From the NCBI RefSeq assembly GCF_002860165.1, contig NZ_PGUZ01000027.1, forward strand, positions 1-64,000: DNA of 64,000 nt, read 5' to 3'. The DNA comes from Bacillus sp. V3-13. Its GTDB lineage: Bacteria; Bacillota; Bacilli; Bacillales; Cytobacillaceae. How positions within the stretch are numbered: position 1 is the first letter of the stretch; each line of letters opens with the position of its first letter. Both the position numbers and the translations under genes were made by a program. The notes beneath the pieces are model-generated. The model had not been told where the DNA came from. It ran no database searches and was given only the letters and a program-made list of their open reading frames with translations. Shown here piece by piece: positions 44,144 through 53,020 of the stretch.

Positions 44144-46750
44144 ATGAGTGATTTTTACAGGAAATCAACAGAAGAAGTGATGAGGGAGTTAGATGTTACT
44201 GAGCACGGTTTAAATACGGAAGATGTTGAAAAAAGGCGCGGGCAGTACGGTTTTAATGAACTGGCAGAAGCGAGACGAAAAAGTGCTGTCCAAGTGTTTT
44301 TCGAACAGTTTAAAGATTTTCTGGTGATCATCCTGCTTGTAGCAGCCGTTATTTCGGCCTTTTTAGGGAAGTTTGAAAGTACGATTGTTATCCTGATCGT
44401 CGTCATCATTAATGCAATACTGGGTACAGTCCAGCATATTAAAGCGGAGCAATCACTCAGAAGCTTGAAGGCTCTTTCTTCGCCAACAGCCAAGGTTTTA
44501 AGAAACGGGCATAGAACCGAGATTCCCTCAAGGGAATTGGTGGTCGGGGACATTCTTTTTTTGGACGCCGGTGACTATGTGAGTGCAGATGGCCGGATCC
44601 TTGAGTCTCATAGCTTACAGGTGAATGAAAGTTCTCTTACAGGTGAATCGGTCAGTGCGCTAAAGTCTGTCGAAGCGATTGATGAGGACGACGTTCCAAT
44701 TGGCGATAGAAAAAATATGGTCTTTTCAGGCAGCTTCGTCACTTACGGAAGAGCCGTTGTTTTAGTAACTGGAATCGGGATGAATACGGAAATCGGGAAA
44801 ATCGCGAATCTCCTCGGTACAGCAAGAGAGAAGAAAACGCCTCTTCAGGAGAATTTGGATGATTTCGGAAAAAAGCTTGCCGTTGTCATCATCATCATTT
44901 CGATCATTATCTTTGGCCTTGATTTGTTCAGGGGCCGTGAGATTGTTGACTCATTTATGTTTGCCGTCTCCCTTGCTGTCGCCGCGATTCCGGAAGCTTT
45001 AAGTTCAATCGTTACCATCGTGCTTGCATTTGGTACGCAGAGAATGGCCAGGGAAAATGCGATTATTAGACGGCTTCATGCTGTTGAAAGTCTCGGAAGT
45101 ATTTCTGTTATCTGTTCAGATAAGACAGGAACATTGACACAAAACAAAATGACCGTCCAAAAGGTGTTTGTTAACAATAAGGTGCTGGATCAGAATGAAC
45201 TGAATTTGGACCGGCCTCTGGATAAAAAGCTTTTATTGATGGCTCTTCTCTGTAATGACTCAATTACCGAGGAAAAAAAGGAAATGGGAGACCCGACAGA
45301 AATCGCCCTCGTCAACTTTGGAGAGAAATACGGGCTGGATGAACTGAAGATTAGAGAAGAGTATCCAAGAATCGGTGAAATCCCGTTTGATGCTGATCGA
45401 AAGCTGATGAGCACTGTCAATAAATATAACCATAAATCCGTGATGTTTACAAAAGGTGCACTGGATGTGCTGCTTGCAAGAACAGTCAAGATCGAAACTT
45501 CAGAGGGTGTAACAGAGCTTACTGAAGAGCATAAGCGGGAAATCGAAATAGTAAACAGGGATTTTTCAAGTAATGGATTAAGGGTTCTTGCGTTTGCCTA
45601 TAAAGACGTCAATGACCCGGATATCAGCCTCGAAGATGAAACAGGCTACATATTTGCAGGCCTGACAGCGATGATGGATCCGCCAAGGGAAGAGTCGGAA
45701 GAGGCGGTCAAAAACTGTATTCGAGCAGGCATCAAGCCCGTTATGATCACGGGGGACCATCGAATAACAGCAAGTGCGATCGCCAGGCAAATCGGAATTT
45801 TGCGGAATGATACGGAAGCCGTAGAGGGCAAAGAAATCGAAAAATTATCCGATGAAGAACTGCGGAACAGGGTTGAAAATATATCTGTGTATGCAAGGGT
45901 ATCTCCTGAGCACAAAATCAGGATCGTCAAGGCGTGGCAGGAAAAAGGGAACGTCGTGGCAATGACGGGCGACGGAGTAAATGATGCGCCGGCCTTAAAG
46001 CAAGCCGATGTCGGGATTGCGATGGGAATTACCGGTACAGAGGTCGCGAAAGATGCTTCATCAATGGTTTTAACAGACGATAACTTCTCGACAATCGTTA
46101 AAGCGATTTCGAACGGACGAAGCATATATGAAAACATTAAAAATGCGATCAGGTTCCTGCTGTCGGGGAATACCGGAGCAATTTTTTCGGTATTGTACGC
46201 TTCATTGGGTGCATTGCCAGTGCCTTTTGCACCGGTCCATCTTTTATTCATCAACTTGCTGACAGACAGCCTTCCGGCGATCGCGATCGGGTTGGAGCCG
46301 CACAACGAAAAACTGATGAAAGAGAAGCCAAGGGATATACATACGCCGCTCTTAAACAAAGAATTTGCAATACGGGTCGTTATTGAAGGTCTCCTCATCG
46401 CGGCAGCTACGCTTATTGCCTTTCATATCGGCTTGTCGACCGGGGATGCTGCCATTGCCAGTACAATGGCTTTCGCCACTTTATGCATGTCGAGATTATT
46501 CCATAGCTTTAACGCAAGAGCGAAGGAATCGATTTTTAAAATCGGGTTATTTTCAAATAAATTCATCTGGTATGCTGTTATAATTGGCATTTTATTATTG
46601 CATCTCGTCCTATTGTTCGAACCGCTCATGGACGTGTTTGAAGTAGCCGCATTAAACAGGGCACAGCTTCTCTCCATATATGGTTTATCGTTAATGCCGT
46701 TTGTCGTGATTCAGTTGTATAAATTGATGTTTGTAAGAAGCGACAAATAA
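44144..46750 (+). CDS. P-type Ca2+-transporting ATPase (PMR1/SERCA-like)
   Basis: An 868-residue P2-type ATPase. The N-terminal cation ATPase domain contains EVMRELDVTEHGLNTEDVEK, and the actuator motif is SSLTGESV. Membrane helix M4 reads AAIPEALSSIVTI, close to the PEGL/PEAL of Ca2+ and Mn2+ pumps. The phosphorylation site is SDKTGTLTQNKM (Asp326), the nucleotide domain has FTKGALDVLL, and the hinge is MTGDGVNDAPALKQADVGIA. Ten membrane helices are expected. GGAGGAG lies before the ATG. It probably exports Ca2+ or Mn2+. It is monocistronic. Confidence 0.93.
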   Translation: MSDFYRKSTEEVMRELDVTEHGLNTEDVEKRRGQYGFNELAEARRKSAVQVFFEQFKDFLVIILLVAAVISAFLGKFESTIVILIVVIINAILGTVQHIKAEQSLRSLKALSSPTAKVLRNGHRTEIPSRELVVGDILFLDAGDYVSADGRILESHSLQVNESSLTGESVSALKSVEAIDEDDVPIGDRKNMVFSGSFVTYGRAVVLVTGIGMNTEIGKIANLLGTAREKKTPLQENLDDFGKKLAVVIIIISIIIFGLDLFRGREIVDSFMFAVSLAVAAIPEALSSIVTIVLAFGTQRMARENAIIRRLHAVESLGSISVICSDKTGTLTQNKMTVQKVFVNNKVLDQNELNLDRPLDKKLLLMALLCNDSITEEKKEMGDPTEIALVNFGEKYGLDELKIREEYPRIGEIPFDADRKLMSTVNKYNHKSVMFTKGALDVLLARTVKIETSEGVTELTEEHKREIEIVNRDFSSNGLRVLAFAYKDVNDPDISLEDETGYIFAGLTAMMDPPREESEEAVKNCIRAGIKPVMITGDHRITASAIARQIGILRNDTEAVEGKEIEKLSDEELRNRVENISVYARVSPEHKIRIVKAWQEKGNVVAMTGDGVNDAPALKQADVGIAMGITGTEVAKDASSMVLTDDNFSTIVKAISNGRSIYENIKNAIRFLLSGNTGAIFSVLYASLGALPVPFAPVHLLFINLLTDSLPAIAIGLEPHNEKLMKEKPRDIHTPLLNKEFAIRVVIEGLLIAAATLIAFHIGLSTGDAAIASTMAFATLCMSRLFHSFNARAKESIFKIGLFSNKFIWYAVIIGILLLHLVLLFEPLMDVFEVAALNRAQLLSIYGLSLMPFVVIQLYKLMFVRSDK

Positions 46751-46785
46751 ACGCATTTGCAAAAGTATCAACTCACCATAATCAG

Positions 46786-46809
46786 CCTCCCTTTTCCGGA
46801 AAAGGGAGG
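46786..46809. terminator. 24-base perfect palindrome after the P-ATPase gene
   Basis: CCTCCCTTTTCCGGAAAAGGGAGG is self-complementary over its whole length. It lies 36 bases after the stop, where a terminator is expected. The following sequence (TCGTTTATTA) is only moderately T-rich. Confidence 0.6.
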
Positions 46810-46969
46810 TCGTTTATTAACCAATACTAAATTATTCCGGAAAAATAATAGAAATGTATTTCTTGACGCAGCCATCACTTCATTAACTTTAAAAAATTCC
46901 TGATGTTGTGTGAATTTTCAATGTTTTTTTATTTTTAATATCTGCCAAAAACAAGTTTAGGTCAATATA

Positions 46970-46998
46970 TTTACATTTTTATAATTATAAGATATTAT
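46970..46998 (+). promoter_or_regulatory. Sigma-A promoter of the c-di-AMP riboswitch/symporter unit
   Basis: TTTACA (46970-46975), an exact 17-base spacer and TATTAT (46993-46998) lie just before the riboswitch. Transcription would begin about 47005, four bases ahead of the aptamer. Confidence 0.7.
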
Positions 46999-47008
46999 TT
47001 TAATATTA

Positions 47009-47147
47009 TTTGCGCTTAATCTGAATTAAAGAACGGGGGAACCAATTCGGCGGCTTTGCCGCATGGGGTGAATTCATGAATGAAAGGGCATTTTGTTTCC
47101 AAGTCCTAACCCGACAGCTAACCTCGTCAGCGTCTTAGAGGGAACAG
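47009..47147 (+). promoter_or_regulatory. c-di-AMP (ydaO/yuaA) riboswitch
   Basis: The ydaO core elements appear in order: CGCTTAATCTGAAT, GAACGGGGGAACCA, GGGGTGAATTCATG, CCTAACCCGACAGCTAACCT, CGTCAGCGTC and GAGGGAAC. This is the conserved two-fold pseudo-symmetric c-di-AMP aptamer. It is followed 24 bases later by an intrinsic terminator and then a dicarboxylate/amino acid symporter gene. In Bacillus this class shuts down expression when c-di-AMP is high, typically controlling potassium and osmolyte transport. Confidence 0.93.
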
Positions 47148-47170
47148 TATGAAAATTGTTTCTGTTAAAC

Positions 47171-47193
47171 AAGACACCCACGTGTCTTTTTTT
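47171..47193 (+). terminator. Riboswitch-controlled terminator
   Basis: AAGACAC (47171-47177) pairs with GTGTCTT (47182-47188) around a 4-base loop, followed by a seven-T tract. It is placed between the c-di-AMP aptamer and the symporter gene. Confidence 0.88.
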
Positions 47194-47276
47194 GTGGAAG
47201 CAGGGCAGCCATCGTGTTTCCCTCACCGAGATTACTGCTTTGGCAGCATAGAATATGACAGAAGGTGAGGATGTAG

Positions 47277-48533
47277 ATGAAAAAGATTAGTTTAGCAGGC
47301 CAAATTTTTATCGGTCTAATTCTCGGAATTATTGTGGGGGCTTTATTTTACGGAAATCCGGAAGTGGCCTCATATTTAAAACCAATTGGAGACATATTTC
47401 TCCGTTTAATTAAAATGATTGTCGTGCCGATAGTGATCGCAAGTATCATTGTTGCCGTAGCAGGTGTAGGAGATATTAAACAGCTCGGTAAAATCGGCGG
47501 TAAGACGATATTATATTTTGAAATCATTACGACAATTGCAATCATTGTTGGGATTGCCGCAGCGAATATATTCCAGCCTGGCGCTGGTGTTAACATGAGC
47601 CAGCTGGACAAAACTGATATCGCAAGTTATGTTGACACAGCTGAAAGTCAGGAAAGTAAATCGCTTGTCGATACATTGGTAGAAATTGTCCCAACCAATC
47701 CAATTGCGGCCGTGGCAGAGGGTGACATGCTTGCAATCATCTTCTTTGCGCTTGTGTTCGGTTTGGGGATTTCTGCAATCGGTGATAAAGGAAAACCGGT
47801 GATTGCCTTCTTCCAGGGAACTGCAGACGCCATGTTTTATGCAACCAACCAAATCATGAGATTCGCTCCGTTTGGTGTTTTCGCATTGATCGGAGTAACG
47901 GTTTCCAAGTTTGGGATTACATCGCTAATCCCGCTCGGGAAATTGGTGCTCACAGTATTTGGAACGATGATTTTCTTTGTGATCATTGTTTTGGGAGTAG
48001 TTGCGAAACTGGCAGGATTCAGTGTATTTAAATTGATTAAGATTTTGAAAGACGAATTAATATTGGCATTCTCGACGGCAAGCTCAGAAACAGTATTGCC
48101 AAGAATCATGGATAAAATGGAGAAGATCGGATGTCCGAAGCATATTACTTCTTTCGTTATTCCGACTGGCTACTCCTTTAACCTCGATGGTTCAACGCTT
48201 TATCAAGCACTTGCTGCCATCTTTATCGCCCAAATGTATGGAATCGATATGAGCATCGGCGAGCAGATTTCGTTAATGCTTGTGCTGATGGTAACTTCGA
48301 AAGGAATTGCCGGAGTTCCGGGCGTATCATTCGTCGTTCTGTTAGCCACATTAGGAACTGTTGGCTTACCTGTTGAAGGTTTGGCATTTATCGCTGGAAT
48401 CGACCGAATTCTTGATATGGGACGAACAGCTGTAAACGTAGTAGGAAACTCTCTTGCGGCAATTGTCATTTCTAAATGGGAAGGTAACTTCAACCCTGCT
48501 CAAGAAATGGAGCCAATTGAGCAAGCTTCATAA
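47277..48533 (+). CDS. Dicarboxylate/amino acid:cation symporter (GltP/DctA family)
   Basis: A 418-residue DAACS transporter with eight spans and two re-entrant loops. Family motifs are the Ser-rich AFSTASSETVLPRIMDKMEK in hairpin 1, FVIPTGYSFNLDGSTLYQAL in span 7, SKGIAGVPGVSFVVL in hairpin 2 and GIDRILDMGRTAVNVVGNS in span 8. It imports glutamate, aspartate or C4-dicarboxylates with Na+ or H+. AGAAGGTGAGG lies before the ATG. Control by a c-di-AMP riboswitch suggests that a role in osmolyte (glutamate) accumulation matters here. Confidence 0.93.
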   Translation: MKKISLAGQIFIGLILGIIVGALFYGNPEVASYLKPIGDIFLRLIKMIVVPIVIASIIVAVAGVGDIKQLGKIGGKTILYFEIITTIAIIVGIAAANIFQPGAGVNMSQLDKTDIASYVDTAESQESKSLVDTLVEIVPTNPIAAVAEGDMLAIIFFALVFGLGISAIGDKGKPVIAFFQGTADAMFYATNQIMRFAPFGVFALIGVTVSKFGITSLIPLGKLVLTVFGTMIFFVIIVLGVVAKLAGFSVFKLIKILKDELILAFSTASSETVLPRIMDKMEKIGCPKHITSFVIPTGYSFNLDGSTLYQALAAIFIAQMYGIDMSIGEQISLMLVLMVTSKGIAGVPGVSFVVLLATLGTVGLPVEGLAFIAGIDRILDMGRTAVNVVGNSLAAIVISKWEGNFNPAQEMEPIEQAS

Positions 48534-48542
48534 TAGAAAATA

Positions 48543-48584
48543 ACAGTCAGGAGAAAGGGGATTCCTTATCCTGGCTGTTTTTTG
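48543..48584 (+). terminator. Terminator of the symporter gene
   Basis: ACAGTCAGGA (48543-48552) pairs with TCCTGGCTGT (48569-48578), followed by a T-run. Confidence 0.88.
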
Positions 48585-48659
48585 TTTAAAATGGCAAACT
48601 TATGATTCGAAAATAGGAAAATTTATCTTACCTGTGATATTTGATACTGTATTCTAGTT

Positions 48660-48673
48660 TGGAAGCGCTTACT
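48660..48673 (+). promoter_or_regulatory. cre-like site before the acyl-CoA-synthetase-like gene
   Basis: TGGAAGCGCTTACT fits TGNAANCGNWNNCA except for the last base and lies 46 bases before the start codon. No convincing -35/-10 pair was located around it. Confidence 0.5.
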
Positions 48674-48719
48674 ATAGAAACGTACTGACAAAATTCTATA
48701 GTTAGGAAAAGTTAATAAA

Positions 48720-50231
48720 TTGGGGTTGATAAAACTGAATCTAGGAACAGCTCTCGAAGTCGCCGTAAATAGGCACCCGGATAAAATTGCTGTCATTGAA
48801 GGAGAATCCCATTATAAATTTTCAGATTTAAATTTGGAAGTAAACAAACTTGCTTTTTCCATGCAAAAGCTCGGAATCCAAAAAGGGGAACGAGTGATGG
48901 TTTTGTTTCAAAACCAAGTAGAATGTATTCTTATCTTTTTTGCCGTCCAAAAATTAGGAGCGATTTTTGTTCCGCTTCATTACCACCTTTCGATAAAAGA
49001 AGTTCAATACTGTATCAATGATACGGAGCCGAAAATCATTTTCTGCGATTACGGTCGCATCGATTATATGGACAAAATTAAATTTAATAGAAAGCCTATT
49101 CTCATAGACATTTCACCATTAGGCGGTGATATCAGCTTTCAGGAATTGATCCTGCGGGGAGCAGCTGATTTTGAGACTACAAGATTTGATGATCATGAAA
49201 TAGCAATGATATTGTACACCCTGGGAACAACCGGGATTCCGAAAGGAGTTCCACGCTCACATAAAAGCGAATATTCATCGACGATAACCTTCATAAATGA
49301 AAATAGATATAAGCCTTTCGAGAGAACCTTGGGTGTTATACCGCTTTGCCACATCAGGGGAATTCGAATGATTCTTTCGATGATTGTTTTAAATGGAACC
49401 TATATCATTCCATCCCCATTTTTTGATTCCCTGGACTTACTTAATTTAATTTCTAAAGAAAAAATCACATGTTTATTTATGGATCCGACTAAATACTATG
49501 AGCTTTTAAATGACCCTAACATCAAAGATTTTGATTTATCCTTTCTGAAGAAAATTGCCTATGGTGGCGCTGCAATGCCGGAGGATCTAATAAAAAAATG
49601 CATCCAGCTATTAAACCCGGAATCCTTTATTAATTACTATGGTTGTACAGAGATTTTCACAATTGCCACCTGTTCTGTACTTGAGAACACAAAAGGGTGT
49701 GTTGGGAAACCGGGTGTTCATCAGAAGATCCGGCTTGTGAACCCTGGCAAGGTCAATCTATCTGCACCACAAGATTTAGTTAAAAGAGGAGAAGTGGGAG
49801 AAATTATCGTCCATATTGAGTCTATTGAGGCTTTTAGTGGGTATTGGAAACAGCCGGATTGGTCAGGAAAAGCAATACGGGATAATTGGTTTTTCACCGG
49901 GGACCTTGGTTACATAGATGATGAGGAGGACTTGTTTATTGTTGGCCGGTTAGATAATATGGTGATTTCTGCAGGGGAAAAGGTTTTTCCGGAAGAGATC
50001 GAAAAAGTATTGCTCAGCAACCCAAAGGTAGCGGAAGCTATGGTACTGGGTGTAAAGGATCAACATTGCGGGCAGACAATTGTCGCCTATATCGTTCCAA
50101 ACGATTTAACACTTACCATTCAGGAATTAGATTATTATTGTAAAAACCATTTATCCAGTTTTAAACGTCCAAGAAAATACAAAATTTTAATGGAATTACC
50201 GATAGGATCAAATGCATCTCTGTCTACCTAA
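48720..50231 (+). CDS. AMP-binding (acyl-CoA synthetase-like) protein with degenerate C-terminal motif
   Basis: A 503-residue ANL-superfamily protein. The adenylate-forming core is present: YTLGTTGIPKGV (the usual Ser replaced by Leu), GGAAMPEDLIKKC, NYYGCTEIF, WFFTGDLGYIDDEEDLFIVG and VISAGEKVFPEEIE. The protein stops within the A10 motif: where relatives have LPKTATGK with the catalytic Lys, this ends ELPIGSNASLST. It may thus be impaired for adenylation or thioesterification, or be a pseudoenzyme. A TTG start (48720 or 48726) is likely, with AGGAAAAG upstream; CTG at 48735 is possible. The acyl substrate is unknown. It sits 45 bases before a response-regulator gene and may be co-transcribed with it. 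Confidence 0.8.
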   Translation: MGLIKLNLGTALEVAVNRHPDKIAVIEGESHYKFSDLNLEVNKLAFSMQKLGIQKGERVMVLFQNQVECILIFFAVQKLGAIFVPLHYHLSIKEVQYCINDTEPKIIFCDYGRIDYMDKIKFNRKPILIDISPLGGDISFQELILRGAADFETTRFDDHEIAMILYTLGTTGIPKGVPRSHKSEYSSTITFINENRYKPFERTLGVIPLCHIRGIRMILSMIVLNGTYIIPSPFFDSLDLLNLISKEKITCLFMDPTKYYELLNDPNIKDFDLSFLKKIAYGGAAMPEDLIKKCIQLLNPESFINYYGCTEIFTIATCSVLENTKGCVGKPGVHQKIRLVNPGKVNLSAPQDLVKRGEVGEIIVHIESIEAFSGYWKQPDWSGKAIRDNWFFTGDLGYIDDEEDLFIVGRLDNMVISAGEKVFPEEIEKVLLSNPKVAEAMVLGVKDQHCGQTIVAYIVPNDLTLTIQELDYYCKNHLSSFKRPRKYKILMELPIGSNASLST

Positions 50232-50276
50232 AAAAAAACGTGTGAAAACAATTGTAATGCATAAGGGGAGATTCAC

Positions 50277-51047
50277 TTGGCAGGGTTGTTGATATTGGAT
50301 TATGAGAAAATCATTCGTCAGGAAATTAAATTAATGCTTCAAGAAAGTCAATATAATCACCTATCAATTTACGAATCTGATTCTGGAAAAAGTGCATTAA
50401 GTATTTTTCAGCAAAAGAGGCCAAGTTTGGTCATGATGGATTTATCACTGCCGGATGTGGATGGAATTCAATTGGGTAAGGAATTAATCAAAATATCCCC
50501 ACAGGTCGCGATCATTGTCCTGTCTCAACTAAAAATGTTTGAAATCGTTGAGGCTTCAATCAATGCCGGTTTTTGTGGATACCTGATGAAACCTCTTTCC
50601 AAAGGAAAGCTTCTCAATGTCGTGGATAGGTTGCAAATCCCGGATCTTATTCAACATTCACCTGGTTTGCGCGAAGAAACTGAGTCAGTTGATGATTTAA
50701 AAAATCCGGTTAAACATGCTTTAGACTTTATTCACAACAAATACCAAGACGAAATTACACTGCATGAGGTTGCGAATTATGTTTATCTCAGTGACTGTTA
50801 CTTCAGCCGTTTATTTAAAGCCGAGATGAAGATTTCATTCATTGAGTACCTGAAAAAATACAGACTAAATCAAGCTAAAAAACTGCTTAAAACAACATCT
50901 TTCCCAATCGAAGTAGTTGCCAATAACACAGGGTTCGCAAACGCAAGCTACTTCACAACCACTTTTAAACGAATGGAAGGTAAAACACCCACTGAATACA
51001 GGGGAGACTTTGTTAAATTATTTCATAAAAGCTCATTAAAAGGATGA
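50277..51047 (+). CDS. Response regulator with AraC-type DNA-binding domain
   Basis: A 256-residue regulator. The receiver domain (2-120) has LILDYEKIIRQEIKL, phosphoacceptor Asp55 in MMDLSLPDVDG, the switch Ser in IVLSQ and Lys in YLMKPLSKGKLL. The C-terminal AraC domain (about 145-250) has ITLHEVANYVYLSDCYFSR and IEVVANNTGFANASYFTTTF. One of the usual two N-terminal acidic residues is kept (LDYE). It starts at TTG with AAGGGGAG upstream. No histidine kinase lies nearby. The next genes on the same strand are the RbsACB-type importer and glycyl radical enzyme, plausible targets, although a strong terminator separates them. Confidence 0.9.
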   Translation: MAGLLILDYEKIIRQEIKLMLQESQYNHLSIYESDSGKSALSIFQQKRPSLVMMDLSLPDVDGIQLGKELIKISPQVAIIVLSQLKMFEIVEASINAGFCGYLMKPLSKGKLLNVVDRLQIPDLIQHSPGLREETESVDDLKNPVKHALDFIHNKYQDEITLHEVANYVYLSDCYFSRLFKAEMKISFIEYLKKYRLNQAKKLLKTTSFPIEVVANNTGFANASYFTTTFKRMEGKTPTEYRGDFVKLFHKSSLKG

Positions 51048-51078
51048 TAAATCATTTTTGGTTTTGTTTCGCTTCTGA

Positions 51079-51127
51079 CTGATAGTAAGTGTTGCCTTTA
51101 GTATTAACACTTACTATCAGCCTTTTT
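51079..51127 (+). terminator. Strong terminator after the response regulator gene
   Basis: A 15-bp perfect stem CTGATAGTAAGTGTT-type arm (51079-51093) pairs with AACACTTACTATCAG (51106-51120), followed by CCTTTTTG. Confidence 0.88.
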
Positions 51128-51261
51128 GTTTTGTTCTGATAGGTTGAATGAATTTAACATTCCAATAAATATTTTGCTAAATATCAAGAATCTCAGCAAA
51201 AATGTTAAACCCAAAAGGTCAAAATATTTTATCTGGGTAAAAACGTACCACTTATAATTTA

Positions 51262-51292
51262 GATAGTTAATTAAATCAATTAATTAAGTAAG
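51262..51292. promoter_or_regulatory. AT-rich palindrome, candidate ROK operator of the importer/GRE operon
   Basis: TTAATTAAATCAATTAATTAA, within AGTTAATTA...TAATTAAGT, is a nearly perfect dyad about 240 bases before the importer ATPase gene and just after a TATAAT (51253-51258). The position suits repression, but AT-rich dyads occur by chance and no good -35 was found. Confidence 0.3.
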
Positions 51293-51372
51293 TCTTTTTA
51301 GGGGACTTGAGAAATATGAACTATAGAATTTCGGGTTCATTTTAATGAGTTCTCTGTCATTTTAGTTTTTAT

Positions 51373-51386
51373 TGAAAACGTATTCA
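51373..51386 (+). promoter_or_regulatory. cre (CcpA binding) site before the importer/glycyl radical operon
   Basis: TGAAAACGTATTCA fits the consensus TGNAANCGNWNNCA exactly and lies 144 bases before the ATPase gene start. It predicts catabolite repression of the importer and, if co-transcribed, of the split glycyl radical enzyme. Confidence 0.7.
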
Positions 51387-51529
51387 CGAGTCGTTATTTC
51401 CAAGACCCTTTTGCCATTGGCCATTACATAGTCGCTCATAAGCAAGTAAGGGGGCGAGTAATAAGAGGGAAAAGAAAATTCCTCTTTATTAAAAAAACAG
51501 TAATAAACGTAGTCAGGAGGGGGACCATA

Positions 51530-53008
51530 ATGAATCAAGAAGTACTGTTAGAAATGCGGGGGATTGGTAAGAACTTTCCGGGTGTTAAAGCACTTAGTAA
51601 TGTGGATTTTACAATCCGGGCAGGTGAAATTCATGCACTCTGTGGAGAAAATGGAGCCGGGAAATCCACCATGATGAAAATTTTGTCTGGAATATATAAT
51701 CCAGATGAAGGTGAAATTTTTTTTGAAGGTAAGTTAGTGCACATAAATAAACCTGATGTAGCCCAAAAACTTGGAATCGCAATTATACACCAGGAGTTAA
51801 GTTTAGTTCCTGAATTAACAGTCGCCGAAAATATTTTTATAGGGGACTATCCTCAAAAAATTAGGGGGGTTGTCGATTGGAGAAGGATGAAGTATGAGGC
51901 TGAGCGTGTTTTAAATCAAATGGGTTTTGATTTGGAAGTAGATGCAGTAGTAGGTACATTGGGAATAGCCAAACAACAAATCGTTGAAATTGCGAAGGCT
52001 CTTCATAGGAAGACAAGAATTGTTATTCTAGACGAACCAACTGCACCATTAGCACCACAGGATGTGGAAAGATTAATAGAGCTAGTAAACAAATTAAGAA
52101 GTGAAGGTTTGGGGATCGTTTACATATCTCATAAACTTCCAGAGGTTTTCAGAATTTCAGATCGTGTCACTGTTCTAAAGGACGGTCAACATGTGGCAAC
52201 AAGAAATACAAAAGAGTTGAACCGGGAGGACTTAATTAAATTAATGGTGGGCCGTGAGCTTTCACATATGAGATTAGGTTCTATATCTAAGAAGGAAACA
52301 AAGGTTTTATCAGTGAAAGGTTTAAGTACACCAAATTTGCTGCAAAATATAAGTTTTGACCTTTACAAAGGTGAGGTACTTGGGATAGCAGGACTCGTTG
52401 GAAGTGGCAGGACGGAATTAGTAAGAGCAATATTTGGAGCAGATCCATGTAAGGCAGAGATAAAGTTGAATGGCAAGATTTTGTCAGTGCATTCTCCCCG
52501 AGACGCAATTAAGCAAGGTATTGCTTTATTGCCGGAAGACCGTAAATATCAAGGGTTGATTCTAGGAATGTCTGCACTGGAGAACATGACGATATCTGGA
52601 TTGGACAAATTATCCAGGCTCGGTGTGGTAAATAAGAGAAAAGAACAGGAGGATGGCAAAGGATTAGTAAGTAAGCTTCAAGTTCGTGTAAGCGGTTTAT
52701 CCCAAGAAACAAGAACATTAAGTGGAGGAAATCAACAGAAACTGATCATTGCCCGTTGGTTATATAAGAATGCAAAGGTCTTAATATTTGATGAACCGAC
52801 ACGGGGAATTGATGTGGGAGCAAAAGCCGAAATTTATCACCTGATCAATGAATTTGTAAAGGATGGAGGTTCTGTTATCGTTATTTCGTCTGAGTTGCCT
52901 GAAGTTTTGATGTGTGACCGGGTTCTAGTAATGGCAGGCGGAAAAATAGTAAAAGAAGTATCGCATGAAGAATCATCCGAAGAAAAAGTAATCCAATATA
53001 TGTTATAA
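51530..53008 (+). CDS. Sugar ABC transporter ATPase with two nucleotide-binding domains (RbsA/MglA type)
   Basis: A 492-residue double ATPase of CUT2 importers. NBD1 has Walker A GENGAGKST (39-47), a signature region LGIAKQQIVEIAKAL and Walker B IVILDEPTAPL. NBD2 has the degenerate P-loop GLVGSGRTEL typical of RbsA, signature LSGGNQQKLIIARWL and Walker B VLIFDEPTRGIDVG. These proteins power uptake of monosaccharides such as ribose, galactose, rhamnose or AI-2. RBS is AGGAGGGGG. First gene of the importer cluster, following the cre site. Confidence 0.94.
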   Translation: MNQEVLLEMRGIGKNFPGVKALSNVDFTIRAGEIHALCGENGAGKSTMMKILSGIYNPDEGEIFFEGKLVHINKPDVAQKLGIAIIHQELSLVPELTVAENIFIGDYPQKIRGVVDWRRMKYEAERVLNQMGFDLEVDAVVGTLGIAKQQIVEIAKALHRKTRIVILDEPTAPLAPQDVERLIELVNKLRSEGLGIVYISHKLPEVFRISDRVTVLKDGQHVATRNTKELNREDLIKLMVGRELSHMRLGSISKKETKVLSVKGLSTPNLLQNISFDLYKGEVLGIAGLVGSGRTELVRAIFGADPCKAEIKLNGKILSVHSPRDAIKQGIALLPEDRKYQGLILGMSALENMTISGLDKLSRLGVVNKRKEQEDGKGLVSKLQVRVSGLSQETRTLSGGNQQKLIIARWLYKNAKVLIFDEPTRGIDVGAKAEIYHLINEFVKDGGSVIVISSELPEVLMCDRVLVMAGGKIVKEVSHEESSEEKVIQYML

Positions 53009-53020
53009 GAGGTGAGTGGG

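Noticed and set aside
45646-46398. 250-codon open frame antisense to the P-type ATPase
   Set aside because: It lies wholly inside a well-supported gene, lacks an RBS and resembles no family; typical shadow of a codon-biased gene.
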